This document shows positions 52,406 to 64,000 of a stretch of 64,000 nt of DNA, piece after piece. Numbering within the stretch: the stretch's first letter is position 1; the number at the start of each line of letters is the position of its first letter. Origin of the DNA: Argentina anserina (Eukaryota > Streptophyta > Magnoliopsida > Rosales > Rosaceae); assembly GCF_933775445.1 (NCBI RefSeq), contig NW_026089404.1, positions 1 to 64,000 on the forward strand. The letters are read 5' to 3'. The notes below the pieces were generated by a model, which was not told where the DNA came from, ran no database searches, and saw only the letters and a list, made by a program, of their open reading frames with translations. Position numbers and translations under genes: made by a program.

Positions 52406-54055
52406 CTGGAAACACTCTCAAATTCAAGAAAAACTCGCATCAGAAAGGCTTACAGAATGATACTCAAACGAGAATTGAAAAGATACTCAAAGTGCAATAG
52501 TAAACATACTCAAACGATAGATAGATACTCAGTTTGAAAGAAACACACGCCCACACTGGAAACACTCTCAAATTCAATAGAAACTCGCATCAGAAAACCT
52601 TACAGAAACATAGTCAAACGAGAATTGAAAAGATACTCAAAGTGCAATAGTAAACATACTCAAACGATAGAAAGATACTCAGTTTGAAAGAAACACACGC
52701 CCACACTGGAAACACTCTAAAATTCAATAGAAACTCGCATCAGAAAGGCTTACAGAATGATACTCAAACGAGAATTGAAAAGATACTCAAAGTGCAATAG
52801 TAAACATACTCAAACGATAGAAAGATACTCAGTTTGAAAGAAAAACACGCCTACACTGGAAACACTCTAAAATTCAATAGAAACTCGCATCAGAAAGGCT
52901 TACAGAATGATACTCAAACGAGAATTGAAAAGATACTCAAAGTGCAATAGTAAACATACTCAAACGATAAAAAGATACTCAGTTTGAAAGAAACACACGC
53001 CCACACTGGAAACACTCTCAAATTCAAGAAAAACTCGCATCAGAAAGGCTTACAGAATGATACTCAAACGAGAATTGAAAAGATACTCAAAGTGCAATAG
53101 TAAACATACTCAAACGATAGATAGATACTCAGTTTGAAAGAAACACACGCCCACACTGGAAACACTCTAAAATTCAATAGAAACTCGCATTAGAAAACCT
53201 TACAGAAACATAGTCAAACGAGAATTGAAAAGATACTCAAAGTGCAATAGTAAACATACTCAAACGATAGAAAGATACTCAGTTTGAAAGAAACACACGC
53301 CCACACTGGAAACACTCTCAAATTCAAGAAAAACTCGCATCAGAAAGGCTTACAGAATGATACTCAAACGAGAATTGAAAAGATACTCAAAGTGTAATAG
53401 TAAACATACTCAAACGATAGAAAGATACTCAGTTTGAAAGAAACACACGCCCACACTGGAAACACTCTAAAATTCAATAGAAACTCGCATCAGAAAGGCT
53501 TACAGAATGATACTCAAACGAGAATTGAAAAGATACTCAAAGTGCAATAGTAAACATACTCAAACGATAGAAAGATACTCAGTTTGAAAGAAACACACGC
53601 CCACACTGGAAACACTCTAAAATTCAATAGAAACTCGCATCAGAAAGGCTTACAGAATGATACTCAAACGAGAATTGAAAAGATACTCAAAGTGCAATAG
53701 TAAACATACTCAAACGATAGAAAGATACTCAGTTTGAAAGAAACACACGCCTACACTGGAAACACTCTAAAATTCAATAGAAACTCGCATCAGAAAGGCT
53801 TACAGAATGATACTCAAACGAGAATTGAAAAGATACTCAAAGTGCAATAGTAAACATACTCAAACGATAGAAAGATACTCAGTTTGAAAGAAACACACGC
53901 CCACACTGGAAACACTCTAAAATTCAATAGAAACTCGCATCAGAAAGGCTTACAGAATGATACTCAAACGAGAATTGAAAAGATACTCAAAGTGCAATAG
54001 TAAACATACTCAAACGATAGAAAGATACTCAGTTTGAAAGAAACACACGCCCACA

Positions 54056-56453
54056 CTGGAAACACTCTCAAATTCAAGAAAAACTCGCATCGAAAGCCGT
54101 TCAGAAAGATACTCAAACGAGAATTGAAAAGATACTCAAATTGCAATAGTAAACAAACTCAAACGATAGAAAGATACTCAGTTTGAAAGAAACACACGCC
54201 CACACTGGAAACACTCTCAAATACAATAGAAACTCGCATCAGAAAGGATTACAGAAAGATACTCAAACAAGAATTGAAAAGATACTCAAATTACAATAGT
54301 AAACATACTCAGACCGTAGAAAGATACTCAGTTTGAAAGAAACACACGCCACACTGGAAACACTCTAAAATTCAATAGAAACTCGCATCAGAAAGGCTTA
54401 CAGAATGATACTCAAATGAGAATTGAAAAGATACTCAAAGTGCAATAGTAAACATACTCAAACGATAAAAAGATACTCAGTTTGAAAGAAACACACGCCC
54501 ACACTGGAAACACTCTAAAATTCAATAGAAACTCGCATCAGAAAGGCTTACAGAATGATACTCAAACGAGAATTGAAAAGCTACTCAAAGTGCAATAGTA
54601 AACATACTCAAACGATAGAAAGATACTCAGTTTGAAAGAAACACACGCCCACACTGGAAACACTCTAAAATTCAATAGAAACTCGCATCAGAAAGGCTTA
54701 CAGAATGATACTCAAACGAGAATTGAAAAGATACTCAAAGTGCAATAGTAAACATACTCAAACGATAGAAAGATACTCAGTTTGAAAGAAACACACGCCC
54801 ACACTGGAAACACTCTCAAATTCAAGAAAAACTCGCATCAGAAAGGCTTACAGAATGATACTCAAACGAGAATTGAAAAGATACTCAAAGTGCAATAGTA
54901 AACATACTCAAACGATAGAAAGATACTCAGTTTGAAAGAAACACACGCCCACACTGGAAACACTCTAAAATTCAATAGAAACTCGCATCAGAAAGGCTTA
55001 CAGAATGATACTCAAACGAGAATTGAAAAGATACTCAAAGTGCAATAGTAAACATACTCAAACGATAGAAAGATACTCAGTTTGAAAGAAACACACGCCC
55101 ACACTGGAAACACTCTAAAATTCAATAGAAACTCGCATCAGAAAGGCTTACAGAATGATACTCAAACGAGAATTGAAAAGATACTCAAAGTGCAATAGTA
55201 AACATACTCAAACGATAGAAAGATACTCAGTTTGAAAGACACACACGCCCACACTGGAAACACTCTAAAATTCAATAGAAACTCGCATCAGAAAGGCTTA
55301 CAGAATGATACTCAAACGAGAATTGAAAAGATACTCAAAGTGCAATAGTAAACATACTCAAACGATAGATAGATACTCAGTTTGAAAGAAACACACGCCC
55401 ACACTGGAAACACTCTAAAATTCAATAGAAACTCGCATCAGAAAACCTTACAGAAACATACTCAAACGAGAATTGAAAAGATACTCAAAGTGCAATAGTA
55501 AACATACTCAAACGATAGAAAGATACTCAGTTTGAAAGAAACACACGCCCACACTGGAAACACTCTCAAATTCAAGAAAAACTCGCATCAGAAAGGCTTA
55601 CAGAATGATACTCAAACGAGAATTGAAAAGATACTCAAAGTGCAATAGTAAACATACTCAAACGATAGAAAGATACTCAGTTTGAAAGAAACACACGCCC
55701 ACACTGGAAACACTCTAAAATTCAATAGAAACTCGCATCAGAAAGGCTTACAGAATGATACTCAAACGAGAATTGAAAAGATACTCAAAGTGCAATAGTA
55801 AACATACTCAAACGATAGAAAGATACTCAGTTTGAAAGAAACACACGCCCACACTGGAAACACTCTAAAATTCAATAGAAACTCGCATCAGAAAGGCTTA
55901 CAGAATGATACTCAAACGAGAATTGAAAAGATACTCAAAGTGCAATAGTAAACATACTCAAACGATAGAAAGATACTCAGTTTGAAAGAAACACACGCCT
56001 ACACTGGAAACACTCTAAAATTCAATAGAAACTCGCATCAGAAAGGCTTACAGAATGATACTCAAACGAGAATTGAAAAGATACTCAAAGTGCAATAGTA
56101 AACATACTCAAACGATAGAAAGATACTCAGTTTGAAAGAAACACACGCCCACACTGGAAACACTCTAAAATTCAATAGAAACTCGCATCAGAAAGGCTTA
56201 CAGAATGATACTCAAACGAGAATTGAAAAGATACTCAAAGTGCAATAGTAAACATACTCAAACGATAGAAAGATACTCAGTTTGAAAGAAACACACGCCC
56301 ACACTGGAAACACTCTAAAATTCAATAGAAACTCGCATCAGAAAGGCTTACAGAATGATACTCAAACGAGAATTGAAAAGATACTCAAAGTGTAATAGTA
56401 AACATACTCAAACGATAGAAAGATACTCAGTTTGAAAGAAACACACGCCCACA
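54056..56453 (+). repeat. Right-domain HOR unit 2 (16 monomers, 2398 bp)
   Basis: B, A, C1 (caaatgag, gataaaaag), C1, C1, C2, C1, C1 (gaaagacacac), C1 (gatagatag), D', C2, then five C1, the last with gtgtaatag. The A at 54205 has 'aaattacaatag', 'cagaccgtag' and the 149-bp 'acgccacac' form; all three occur together only here and in the next unit. The one obvious private change is 'aaaagctactc' near 54579. Confidence 0.88.
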
Positions 56454-59301
56454 CTGGAAACACTCTCAAATTCAAGAAAAACTCGCATCGAAAGCCGTTC
56501 AGAAAGATACTCAAACGAGAATTGAAAAGATACTCAAATTGCAATAGTAAACAAACTCAAACGATAGAAAGATACTCAGTTTGAAAGAAACACACGCCCA
56601 CACTGGAAACACTCTCAAATACAATAGAAACTCGCATCAGAAAGGATTACAGAAAGATACTCAAACAAGAATTGAAAAGATACTCAAATTACAATAGTAA
56701 ACATACTCAGACCGTAGAAAGATACTCAGTTTGAAAGAAACACACGCCACACTGGAAACACTCTAAAATTCAATAGAAACTCGCATCAGAAAGGCTTACA
56801 GAATGATACTCAAATGAGAATTGAAAAGATACTCAAAGTGCAATAGTAAACATACTCAAACGATAAAAAGATACTCAGTTTGAAAGAAACACACGCCCAC
56901 ACTGGAAACACTCTAAAATTCAATAGAAACTCGCATCAGAAAGGCTTACAGAATGATACTCAAACGAGAATTGAAAAGATACTCAAAGTGCAATAGTAAA
57001 CATACTCAAACGATAGAAAGATACTCAGTTTGAAAGAAACACACGCCCACACTGGAAACACTCTAAAATTCAATAGAAACTCGCATCAGAAAGGCTTACA
57101 GAATGATACTCAAACGAGAATTGAAAAGATACTCAAAGTGCAATAGTAAACATACTCAAACGATAGAAAGATACTCAGTTTGAAAGAAACACACGCCCAC
57201 ACTGGAAACACTCTCAAATTCAAGAAAAACTCGCATCAGAAAGGCTTACAGAATGATACTCAAACGAGAATTGAAAAGATACTCAAAGTGCAATAGTAAA
57301 CATACTCAAACGATAGAAAGATACTCAGTTTGAAAGAAACACACGCCCACACTGGAAACACTCTAAAATTCAATAGAAACTCGCATCAGAAAGGCTTACA
57401 GAATGATACTCAAACGAGAATTGAAAAGATACTCAAAGTGCAATAGTAAACATACTCAAACGATAGAAAGATACTCAGTTTGAAAGAAACACACGCCCAC
57501 ACTGGAAACACTCTAAAATTCAATAGAAACTCGCATCAGAAAGGCTTACAGAATGATACTCAAACGAGAATTGAAAAGATACTCAAAGTGCAATAGTAAA
57601 CATACTCAAACGATAGAAAGATACTCAGTTTGAAAGACACACACGCCCACACTGGAAACACTCTAAAATTCAATAGAAACTCGCATCAGAAAGGCTTACA
57701 GAATGATACTCAAACGAGAATTGAAAAGATACTCAAAGTGCAATAGTAAACATACTCAAACGATAGAAAGATACTCAGTTTGAAAGAAACACACGCCCAC
57801 ACTGGAAACACTCTCAAATTCAAGAAAAACTCGCATCAGAAAGGCTTACAGAATGATACTCAAACGAGAATTGAAAAGATACTCAAAGTGCAATAGTAAA
57901 CATACTCAAACGATAGATAGATACTCAGTTTGAAAGAAACACACGCCCACACTGGAAACACTCTAAAATTCAATAGAAACTCGCATCAGAAAACCTTACA
58001 GAAACATAGTCAAACGAGAATTGAAAAGATACTCAAAGTGCAATAGTAAACATACTCAAACGATAGAAAGATACTCAGTTTGAAAGAAACACACGCCCAC
58101 ACTGGAAACACTCTCAAATTCAAGAAAAACTCGCATCAGAAAGGCTTACAGAATGATACTCAAACGAGAATTGAAAAGATACTCAAAGTGCAATAGTAAA
58201 CATACTCAAACGATAGAAAGATACTCAGTTTGAAAGAAACACACGCCCACACTGGAAACACTCTAAAATTCAATAGAAACTCGCATCAGAAAGGCTTACA
58301 GAATGATACTCAAACGAGAATTGAAAAGATACTCAAAGTGCAATAGTAAACATACTCAAACGATAGAAAGATACTCAGTTTGAAAGAAACACACGCCCAC
58401 ACTGGAAACACTCTAAAATTCAATAGAAACTCGCATCAGAAAGGCTTACAGAATGATACTCAAACGAGAATTGAAAAGATACTCAAAGTGCAATAGTAAA
58501 CATACTCAAACGATAGAAAGATACTCAGTTTGAAAGAAACACACGCCCACACTGGAAACACTCTCAAATTCAAGAAAAACTCGCATCAGAAAGGCTTACA
58601 GAATGATACTCAAACGAGAATTGAAAAGATACTCAAAGTGCAATAGTAAACATACTCAAACGATAGATAGATACTCAGTTTGAAAGAAACACACGCCCAC
58701 ACTGGAAACACTCTCAAATTCAAGAAAAACTCGCATCAGAAAGGCTTACAGAATGATACTCAAACGAGAATTGAAAAGATACTCAAAGTGCAATAGTAAA
58801 CATACTCAAACGATAGAAAGATACTCAGTTTGAAAGAAACACACGCCTACACTGGAAACACTCTAAAATTCAATAGAAACTCGCATCAGAAAGGCTTACA
58901 GAATGATACTCAAACGAGAATTGAAAAGATACTCAAAGTGCAATAGTAAACATACTCAAACGATAGAAAGATACTCAGTTTGAAAGAAACACACGCCCAC
59001 ACTGGAAACACTCTAAAATTCAATAGAAACTCGCATCAGAAAGGCTTACAGAATGATACTCAAACGAGAATTGAAAAGATACTCAAAGTGCAATAGTAAA
59101 CATACTCAAACGATAGAAAGATACTCAGTTTGAAAGAAACACACGCCCACACTGGAAACACTCTAAAATTCAATAGAAACTCGCATCAGAAAGGCTTACA
59201 GAATGATACTCAAACGAGAATTGAAAAGATACTCAAAGTGTAATAGTAAACATACTCAAACGATAGAAAGATACTCAGTTTGAAAGAAACACACGCCCAC
59301 A
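56454..59301 (+). repeat. Right-domain HOR unit 3 (19 monomers, 2848 bp)
   Basis: Its first eight monomers match unit 2 in order and markers at an offset of 2398 bp. It then has C1 followed by C2 (gatagatag) and D, where unit 2 has one C1/C2 hybrid and D'. Four further monomers (C2, C1, C1, C2 with gatagatag) lengthen it before the closing gtgtaatag C1. Confidence 0.88.
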
Positions 59302-61850
59302 CTGGAAACACTCTCAAATTCAAGAAAAACTCGCATCGAAAGCCGTTCAGAAAGATACTCAAACGAGAATTGAAAAGATACTCAAATTGCAATAGTAAAC
59401 AAACTCAAACGATAGAAAGATACTCAGTTTGAAAGAAACACACGCCCACACTGGAAACACTCTCAAATTCAATAGAAACTCGCATCAGAAAGGCTTACAG
59501 AATGATACTCAAATGAGAATTGAAAAGATACTCAAAGTGCAATAGTAAACATACTCAAACGATAAAAAGATACTCAGTTTGAAAGAAACACACGCCCACA
59601 CTGGAAACACTCTAAAATTCAATAGAAACTCGCATCAGAAAGGCTTACAGAATGATACTCAAACGAGAATTGAAAAGATACTCAAAGTGCAATAGTAAAC
59701 ATACTCAAACGATAGAAAGATACTCAGTTTGAAAGAAACACACGCCCACACTGGAAACACTCTAAAATTCAATAGAAACTCGCATCAGAAAGGCTTACAG
59801 AATGATACTCAAACGAGAATTGAAAAGATACTCAAAGTGCAATAGTAAACATACTCAAACGATAGAAAGATACTCAGTTTGAAAGAAACACACGCCCACA
59901 CTGGAAACACTCTCAAATTCAAGAAAAACTCGCATCAGAAAGGCTTACAGAATGATACTCAAACGAGAATTGAAAAGATACTCAAAGTGCAATAGTAAAC
60001 ATACTCAAACGATAGAAAGATACTCAGTTTGAAAGAAACACACGCCCACACTGGAAACACTCTAAAATTCAATAGAAACTCGCATCAGAAAGGCTTACAG
60101 AATGATACTCAAACGAGAATTGAAAAGATACTCAAAGTGCAATAGTAAACATACTCAAACGATAGAAAGATACTCAGTTTGAAAGAAACACACGCCCACA
60201 CTGGAAACACTCTAAAATTCAATAGAAACTCGCATCAGAAAGGCTTACAGAATGATACTCAAACGAGAATTGAAAAGATACTCAAAGTGCAATAGTAAAC
60301 ATACTCAAACGATAGAAAGATACTCAGTTTGAAAGACACACACGCCCACACTGGAAACACTCTAAAATTCAATAGAAACTCGCATCAGAAAGGCTTACAG
60401 AATGATACTCAAACGAGAATTGAAAAGATACTCAAAGTGCAATAGTAAACATACTCAAACGATAGAAAGATACTCAGTTTGAAAGAAACACACGCCCACA
60501 CTGGAAACACTCTCAAATTCAAGAAAAACTCGCATCAGAAAGGCTTACAGAATGATACTCAAACGAGAATTGAAAAGATACTCAAAGTGCAATAGTAAAC
60601 ATACTCAAACGATAGATAGATACTCAGTTTGAAAGAAACACACGCCCACACTGGAAACACTCTAAAATTCAATAGAAACTCGCATCAGAAAACCTTACAG
60701 AAACATAGTCAAACGAGAATTGAAAAGATACTCAAAGTGCAATAGTAAACATACTCAAACGATAGAAAGATACTCAGTTTGAAAGAAACACACGCCCACA
60801 CTGGAAACACTCTCAAATTCAAGAAAAACTCGCATCAGAAAGGCTTACAGAATGATACTCAAACGAGAATTGAAAAGATACTCAAAGTGCAATAGTAAAC
60901 ATACTCAAACGATAGAAAGATACTCAGTTTGAAAGAAACACACGCCCACACTGGAAACACTCTAAAATTCAATAGAAACTCGCATCAGAAAGGCTTACAG
61001 AATGATACTCAAACGAGAATTGAAAAGATACTCAAAGTGCAATAGTAAACATACTCAAACGATAGAAAGATACTCAGTTTGAAAGAAACACACGCCCACA
61101 CTGGAAACACTCTAAAATTCAATAGAAACTCGCATCAGAAAGGCTTACAGAATGATACTCAAACGAGAATTGAAAAGATACTCAAAGTGCAATAGTAAAC
61201 ATACTCAAACGATAGAAAGATACTCAGTTTGAAAGAAACACACGCCCACACTGGAAACACTCTCAAATTCAAGAAAAACTCGCATCAGAAAGGCTTACAG
61301 AATGATACTCAAACGAGAATTGAAAAGATACTCAAAGTGCAATAGTAAACATACTCAAACGATAGATAGATACTCAGTTTGAAAGAAACACACGCCCACA
61401 CTGGAAACACTCTAAAATTCAATAGAAACTCGCATCAGAAAACCTTACAGAAACATAGTCAAACGAGAATTGAAAAGATACTCAAAGTGCAATAGTAAAC
61501 ATACTCAAACGATAGAAAGATACTCAGTTTGAAAGAAACACACGCCCACACTGGAAACACTCTCAAATTCAAGAAAAACTCGCATCAGAAAGGCTTACAG
61601 AATGATACTCAAACGAGAATTGAAAAGATACTCAAAGTGCAATAGTAAACATACTCAAACGATAGAAAGATACTCAGTTTGAAAGAAACACACGCACACA
61701 CTGGAAACACTCTAAAATTCAATAGAAACTCGCATCAGAACGGCTTACAGAAAGATACTCAAACGAGAATTTAAAAGATACTCAAAGTGTAATAGTAAAC
61801 ATTCTCAAACGATAGAAAGATACTCAGTTTGAAAGAAACACACGCCCACA
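59302..61850 (+). repeat. Right-domain HOR unit 4 (17 monomers, 2549 bp)
   Basis: B is followed directly by a hybrid monomer at 59451 rather than by A. The rest follows units 2 and 3 (C1, C1, C2, C1, C1 with gaaagacacac, C1, C2 with gatagatag, D, C2, C1, C1, C2 with gatagatag, D, C2). The closing unit at 61701 is unusually divergent ('cagaacggc', 'gaatttaaaag', 'gtgtaatag', 'aacattctc'). Confidence 0.86.
59451..59600 (+). repeat. Chimeric monomer fusing A and C1 at a unit head
   Basis: Starts 'ctctcaaa' like A and continues 'ttcaatag', 'gcttacagaatg', 'caaatgag', 'gataaaaag' like the first C1 of units 2, 3 and 5. In those units A and this C1 are separate. One crossover near base 17 of the monomer, deleting exactly one A-length unit, explains it. 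Confidence 0.83.
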
Positions 61851-63498
61851 CTGGAAACACTCTCAAATTCAAGAAAAACTCGCATCGAAAGCCGTTCAGA
61901 AAGATACTCAAACGAGAATTGAAAAGATACTCAAATTGCAATAGTAAACAAACTCAAACGATAGAAAGATACTCAGTTTGAAAGAAACACACGCCCACAC
62001 TGGAAACACTCTCAAATACAATAGAAACTCGCATCAGAAAGGATTACAGAAAGATACTCAAACAAGAATTGAAAAGATACTCAAATTGCAATAGTAAACA
62101 TACTCAGACGATAGAAAGATACTCAGTTTGAAAGAAACACACGCCACACTGGAAACACTCTAAAATTCAATAGAAACTCGCATCAGAAAGGCTTACAGAA
62201 TGATACTCAAATGAGAATTGAAAAGATACTCAAAGTGCAATAGTAAACATACTCAAACGATAAAAAGATACTCAGTTTGAAAGAAACACACGCCCACACT
62301 GGAAACACTCTAAAATTCAATAGAAACTCGCATCAGAAAGGCTTACAGAATGATACTCAAACGAGAATTGAAAAGATACTCAAAGTGCAATAGTAAACAT
62401 ACTCAAACGATAGAAAGATACTCAGTTTGAAAGAAACACACGCCCACACTGGAAACACTCTAAAATTCAATAGAAACTCGCATCAGAAAGGCTTACAGAA
62501 TGATACTCAAACGAGAATTGAAAAGATACTCAAAGTGCAATAGTAAACATACTCAAACGATAGAAAGATACTCAGTTTGAAAGAAACACACGCCCACACT
62601 GGAAACACTCTAAAATTCAATAGAAACTCGCATCAGAAAGGCTTACAGAATGATACTCAAACGAGAATTGAAAAGATACTCAAAGTGCAATAGTAAACAT
62701 ACTCAAACGATAGAAAGATACTCAGTTTGAAAGACACACACGCCTACACTGGAAACACTCTAAAATTCAATAGAAACTCGCATCAGAAAGGCTTACAGAA
62801 TGATACTCAAACGAGAATTGAAAAGATACTCAAAGTGCAATAGTAAACATACTCAAACGATAGAAAGATACTCAGTTTGAAAGAAACACACGCCCACACT
62901 GGAAACACTCTAAAATTCAATAGAAACTCGCATCAGAAAGGCTTACAGAATGATACTCAAACGAGAATTGAAAAGATACTCAAAGTGCAATAGTAAACAT
63001 ACTCAAACGATAGAAAGATACTCAGTTTGAAAGACACACACGCCTACACTGGAAACACTCTAAAATTCAATAGAAACTCGCATCAGAAAGGCTTACAGAA
63101 TGATACTCAAACGAGAATTGAAAAGATACTCAAAGTGCAATAGTAAACATACTCAAACGATAGAAAGATACTCAGTTTGAAAGAAACACACGCCCACACT
63201 GGAAACACTCTCAAATTCAAGAAAAACTCGCATCAGAAAGGCTTACAGAATGATACTCAAACGAGAATTGAAAAGATACTCAAAGTGCAATAGTAAACAT
63301 ACTCAAACGATAGATAGATACTCAGTTTGAAAGAAACACACGCCCACACTGGAAACACTCTAAAATTCAATAGAAACTCGCATCAGAAAACCTTACAGAA
63401 ACATAGTCAAACGAGAATTGAAAAGATACTCAAAGTGCAATAGTAAACATACTCAAACGATAGAAAGATACTCAGTTTGAAAGAAACACACGCCCACA
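61851..63498 (+). repeat. Right-domain HOR unit 5 (11 monomers, 1648 bp)
   Basis: B, A (cagacgatag, 149 bp), C1 (caaatgag, gataaaaag), C1, C1, then the pair C1 (gaaagacacac, cgcctacac)-C1 twice, C2 (gatagatag), D. A new B follows at once at 63499. It is the shortest unit of the series, with a two-monomer internal duplication (62599-62898 and 62899-63198 by markers). Confidence 0.85.
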
Positions 63499-64000
63499 CT
63501 GGAAACACTCTCAAATTCAAGAAAAACTCGCATCGAAAGCCGTTCAGAAAGATACTCAAACGAGAATTGAAAAGATACTCAAATTGCAATAGTAAACAAA
63601 CTCAAACGATAGAAAGATACTCAGTTTGAAAGAAACACACGCCCACACTGGAAACACTCTCAAATACAATAGAAACTCGCATCAGAAAGGATTACAGAAA
63701 GATACTCAAACAAGAATTGAAAAGATACTCAAATTGCAATAGTAAACATACTCAAACGATAGAAAGATACTCAGTTTGAAAGAAACACACGCCCACACTG
63801 GAAACACTCTCAAATTCAAGAAAAACTCGCATCAGAAAGGCTTACAGAATGATACTCAAACGAGAATTGAAAAGATACTCAAAGTGCAATAGTAAACATA
63901 CTCAAACGATAGAAAGATACTCAGTTTGAAAGAAACACACGCCCACACTGGAAACACTCTAAAATTCAATAGAAACTCGCATCAGAAAGGCTTACAGAAT
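63499..64000 (+). repeat. Right-domain HOR unit 6, cut by the window end
   Basis: B, A, C2 and the start of a C1. Unlike the A monomers heading units 1, 2, 3 and 5, this A has the full 'acgcccacac' and 'caaacgatag' (150 bp), and it is followed by C2 rather than the caaatgag C1. The series may be changing again beyond the window. Confidence 0.8.
63648..63797 (+). repeat. Reference A-class monomer (150 bp)
   Basis: A-class units carry 'ctctcaaatacaatag', 'cagaaaggattacag', 'aagatactcaaacaag' and 'caaattgcaatag'. They have three CpG sites (cgcatc, acgatag, acgccc). The site that is 'aaacgag' in other classes reads 'aaacaag' here, the change expected from decay of a methylated CpG. An A' subclass (for example 13167-13316) keeps 'aaacgag' with the rest of A. 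In the middle and right domains A almost always follows a B monomer that ends in 'aaacaaactc'. Confidence 0.9.

Larger units (their letters stand above)
48058..54055 (+). repeat. Right-domain HOR unit 1 (40 monomers, 5998 bp)
   Basis: Starts B-A, with the A shortened to 149 bp by 'acgccacac', then runs as 38 C1, C2 and D monomers. It contains an internal repeat (49106-50155 and 51356-52405). It is more than twice as long as the following units and carries several gatagatag-D pairs (52406/52556, 53006/53156), so it probably represents several units whose B-A heads were lost. Confidence 0.8.
1..64000 (+). repeat. Satellite DNA array, ~150-bp monomer, ~427 copies, open at both ends
   Basis: The whole window is a head-to-tail array of one monomer. 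Reading each unit from 'ctggaaacac', units are 150 bp, or 149 bp in the B class and in a few single-base-deletion variants. Every copy shares the framework 'gatactcaaac', 'gaattgaaaagatactc', 'aatagtaaac', 'gatagaaagatactcag' and 'aaacacacgcccacac'. All copies read the same way; I saw no inverted copy, no insertion of foreign sequence and no microsatellite tract. The unit at 1-150 has 72 A, 28 C, 21 G and 29 T. Long, single-orientation arrays with this period are typical of eukaryotic centromeric or heterochromatic satellites. The sequence does not show which chromosomal location applies, and I do not recognise the family. Both ends lie inside the array, so its true length is unknown. Confidence 0.98.
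48058..64000 (+). repeat. Right domain: homogenised C1/C2-dominated array with long HOR units
   Basis: About 106 monomers, nearly all C1 or C2 and often identical by eye. Only six B monomers are present, at 48058, 54056, 56454, 59302, 61851 and 63499, and each serves as a boundary marker. B is followed by an A monomer in five of the six units. Rare variants recur in the same order in successive units: 'caaatgag' with 'gataaaaag', then 'gaaagacacac', then 'gatagatag', then a D monomer. Copies differ far less than in the left domain, which is expected if this segment was amplified most recently. No genes are visible. Confidence 0.82.

Noticed and set aside
46820..63320. GATA microsatellite at 'gatagatagatactc'
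   Set aside because: Only two to three GATA units arise from one substitution in 'gatagaaagatactc'. It is a lineage marker, not a microsatellite.
359..63589. About ninety minus-strand open frames of ~60 codons with almost the same hydrophobic peptide
   Set aside because: Each spans a 149-bp B monomer, whose missing base shifts the frame past the stops of the 150-bp units. The ones I checked start at TTG. They repeat with the satellite, and single neutral changes remove them (B units at 8828, 17061, 31280, 61851). No codon constraint, promoter or initiator context is evident.
1..64000. CRISPR array
   Set aside because: There are no short direct repeats separated by unique spacers. The ~150-bp units are similar over their full length and no cas genes are present.
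1..64000. Telomeric repeat, rDNA, tRNA, retrotransposon or DNA transposon fragment
   Set aside because: No telomere-like hexamer runs, no conserved rRNA or tRNA segments, no terminal repeats or target-site duplications; every stretch reads as the 150-bp monomer.
1..64000. Naming the species or satellite family
   Set aside because: I do not recognise the monomer and there is no flanking unique sequence. A search of satellite databases and genome assemblies with the consensus would settle it.

Overview
The window is one uninterrupted tandem array of a satellite DNA. I count about 427 head-to-tail copies of a ~150-bp monomer, from the first base to the last, all in the same orientation. There is no unique sequence, no transposon, no RNA gene and no credible protein gene. 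The array runs off both ends. One monomer (1-150) contains 72 A, 28 C, 21 G and 29 T, about 33% GC with a strong A-over-T strand bias. An array of this size and period points to a eukaryotic nuclear genome, in centromeric, pericentromeric, subtelomeric or other constitutive heterochromatin. Nothing in the window identifies the species or shows which of these locations applies.

Five monomer classes can be separated by eye. A carries 'gattacag' and is usually followed by 'caaacaag'; an A' form has 'caaacgag'. B carries 'catcgaaagccgttcag', lacks one base and is 149 bp. C1 has 'taaaattcaatag', 'gcttacagaatg' and 'caaagtgc'. C2 is like C1 but has 'tcaaattcaagaaaaac'. D has 'ccttacagaaacata'. Inside the monomer, ACTC-centred blocks recur every ~19-29 bp (37 bp across the monomer junction) and short A-tracts recur roughly every 11 bp.

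The array falls into three domains. The left domain (1 to ~30,980) is a heterogeneous mosaic in which about a third of the monomers are B. It holds several 8-10-mer tandem duplications (1197-1498 bp) and copies of the same blocks 3-14 kb apart. The middle domain (~30,981-48,057) is built on a higher-order repeat (HOR) whose fullest form is a 7-mer of 1048 bp (B'-A-C1-C1-B-C2-C1), with 5-, 6- and 10-mer derivatives. The right domain (48,058-64,000) is dominated by nearly identical C1/C2 monomers. B falls to about 6% and marks the start of long units of 11, 16, 17, 19 and 40 monomers.

The composition gradient, the chimeric monomers and the nested duplications fit unequal crossing-over and gene conversion, with the right side most recently homogenised. 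That reading is inference. The many ~60-residue minus-strand frames and three 100-residue plus-strand frames are by-products of the repeat. Nearly all of those I checked begin at TTG rather than ATG, and they appear wherever the 149-bp B monomer shifts the frame.
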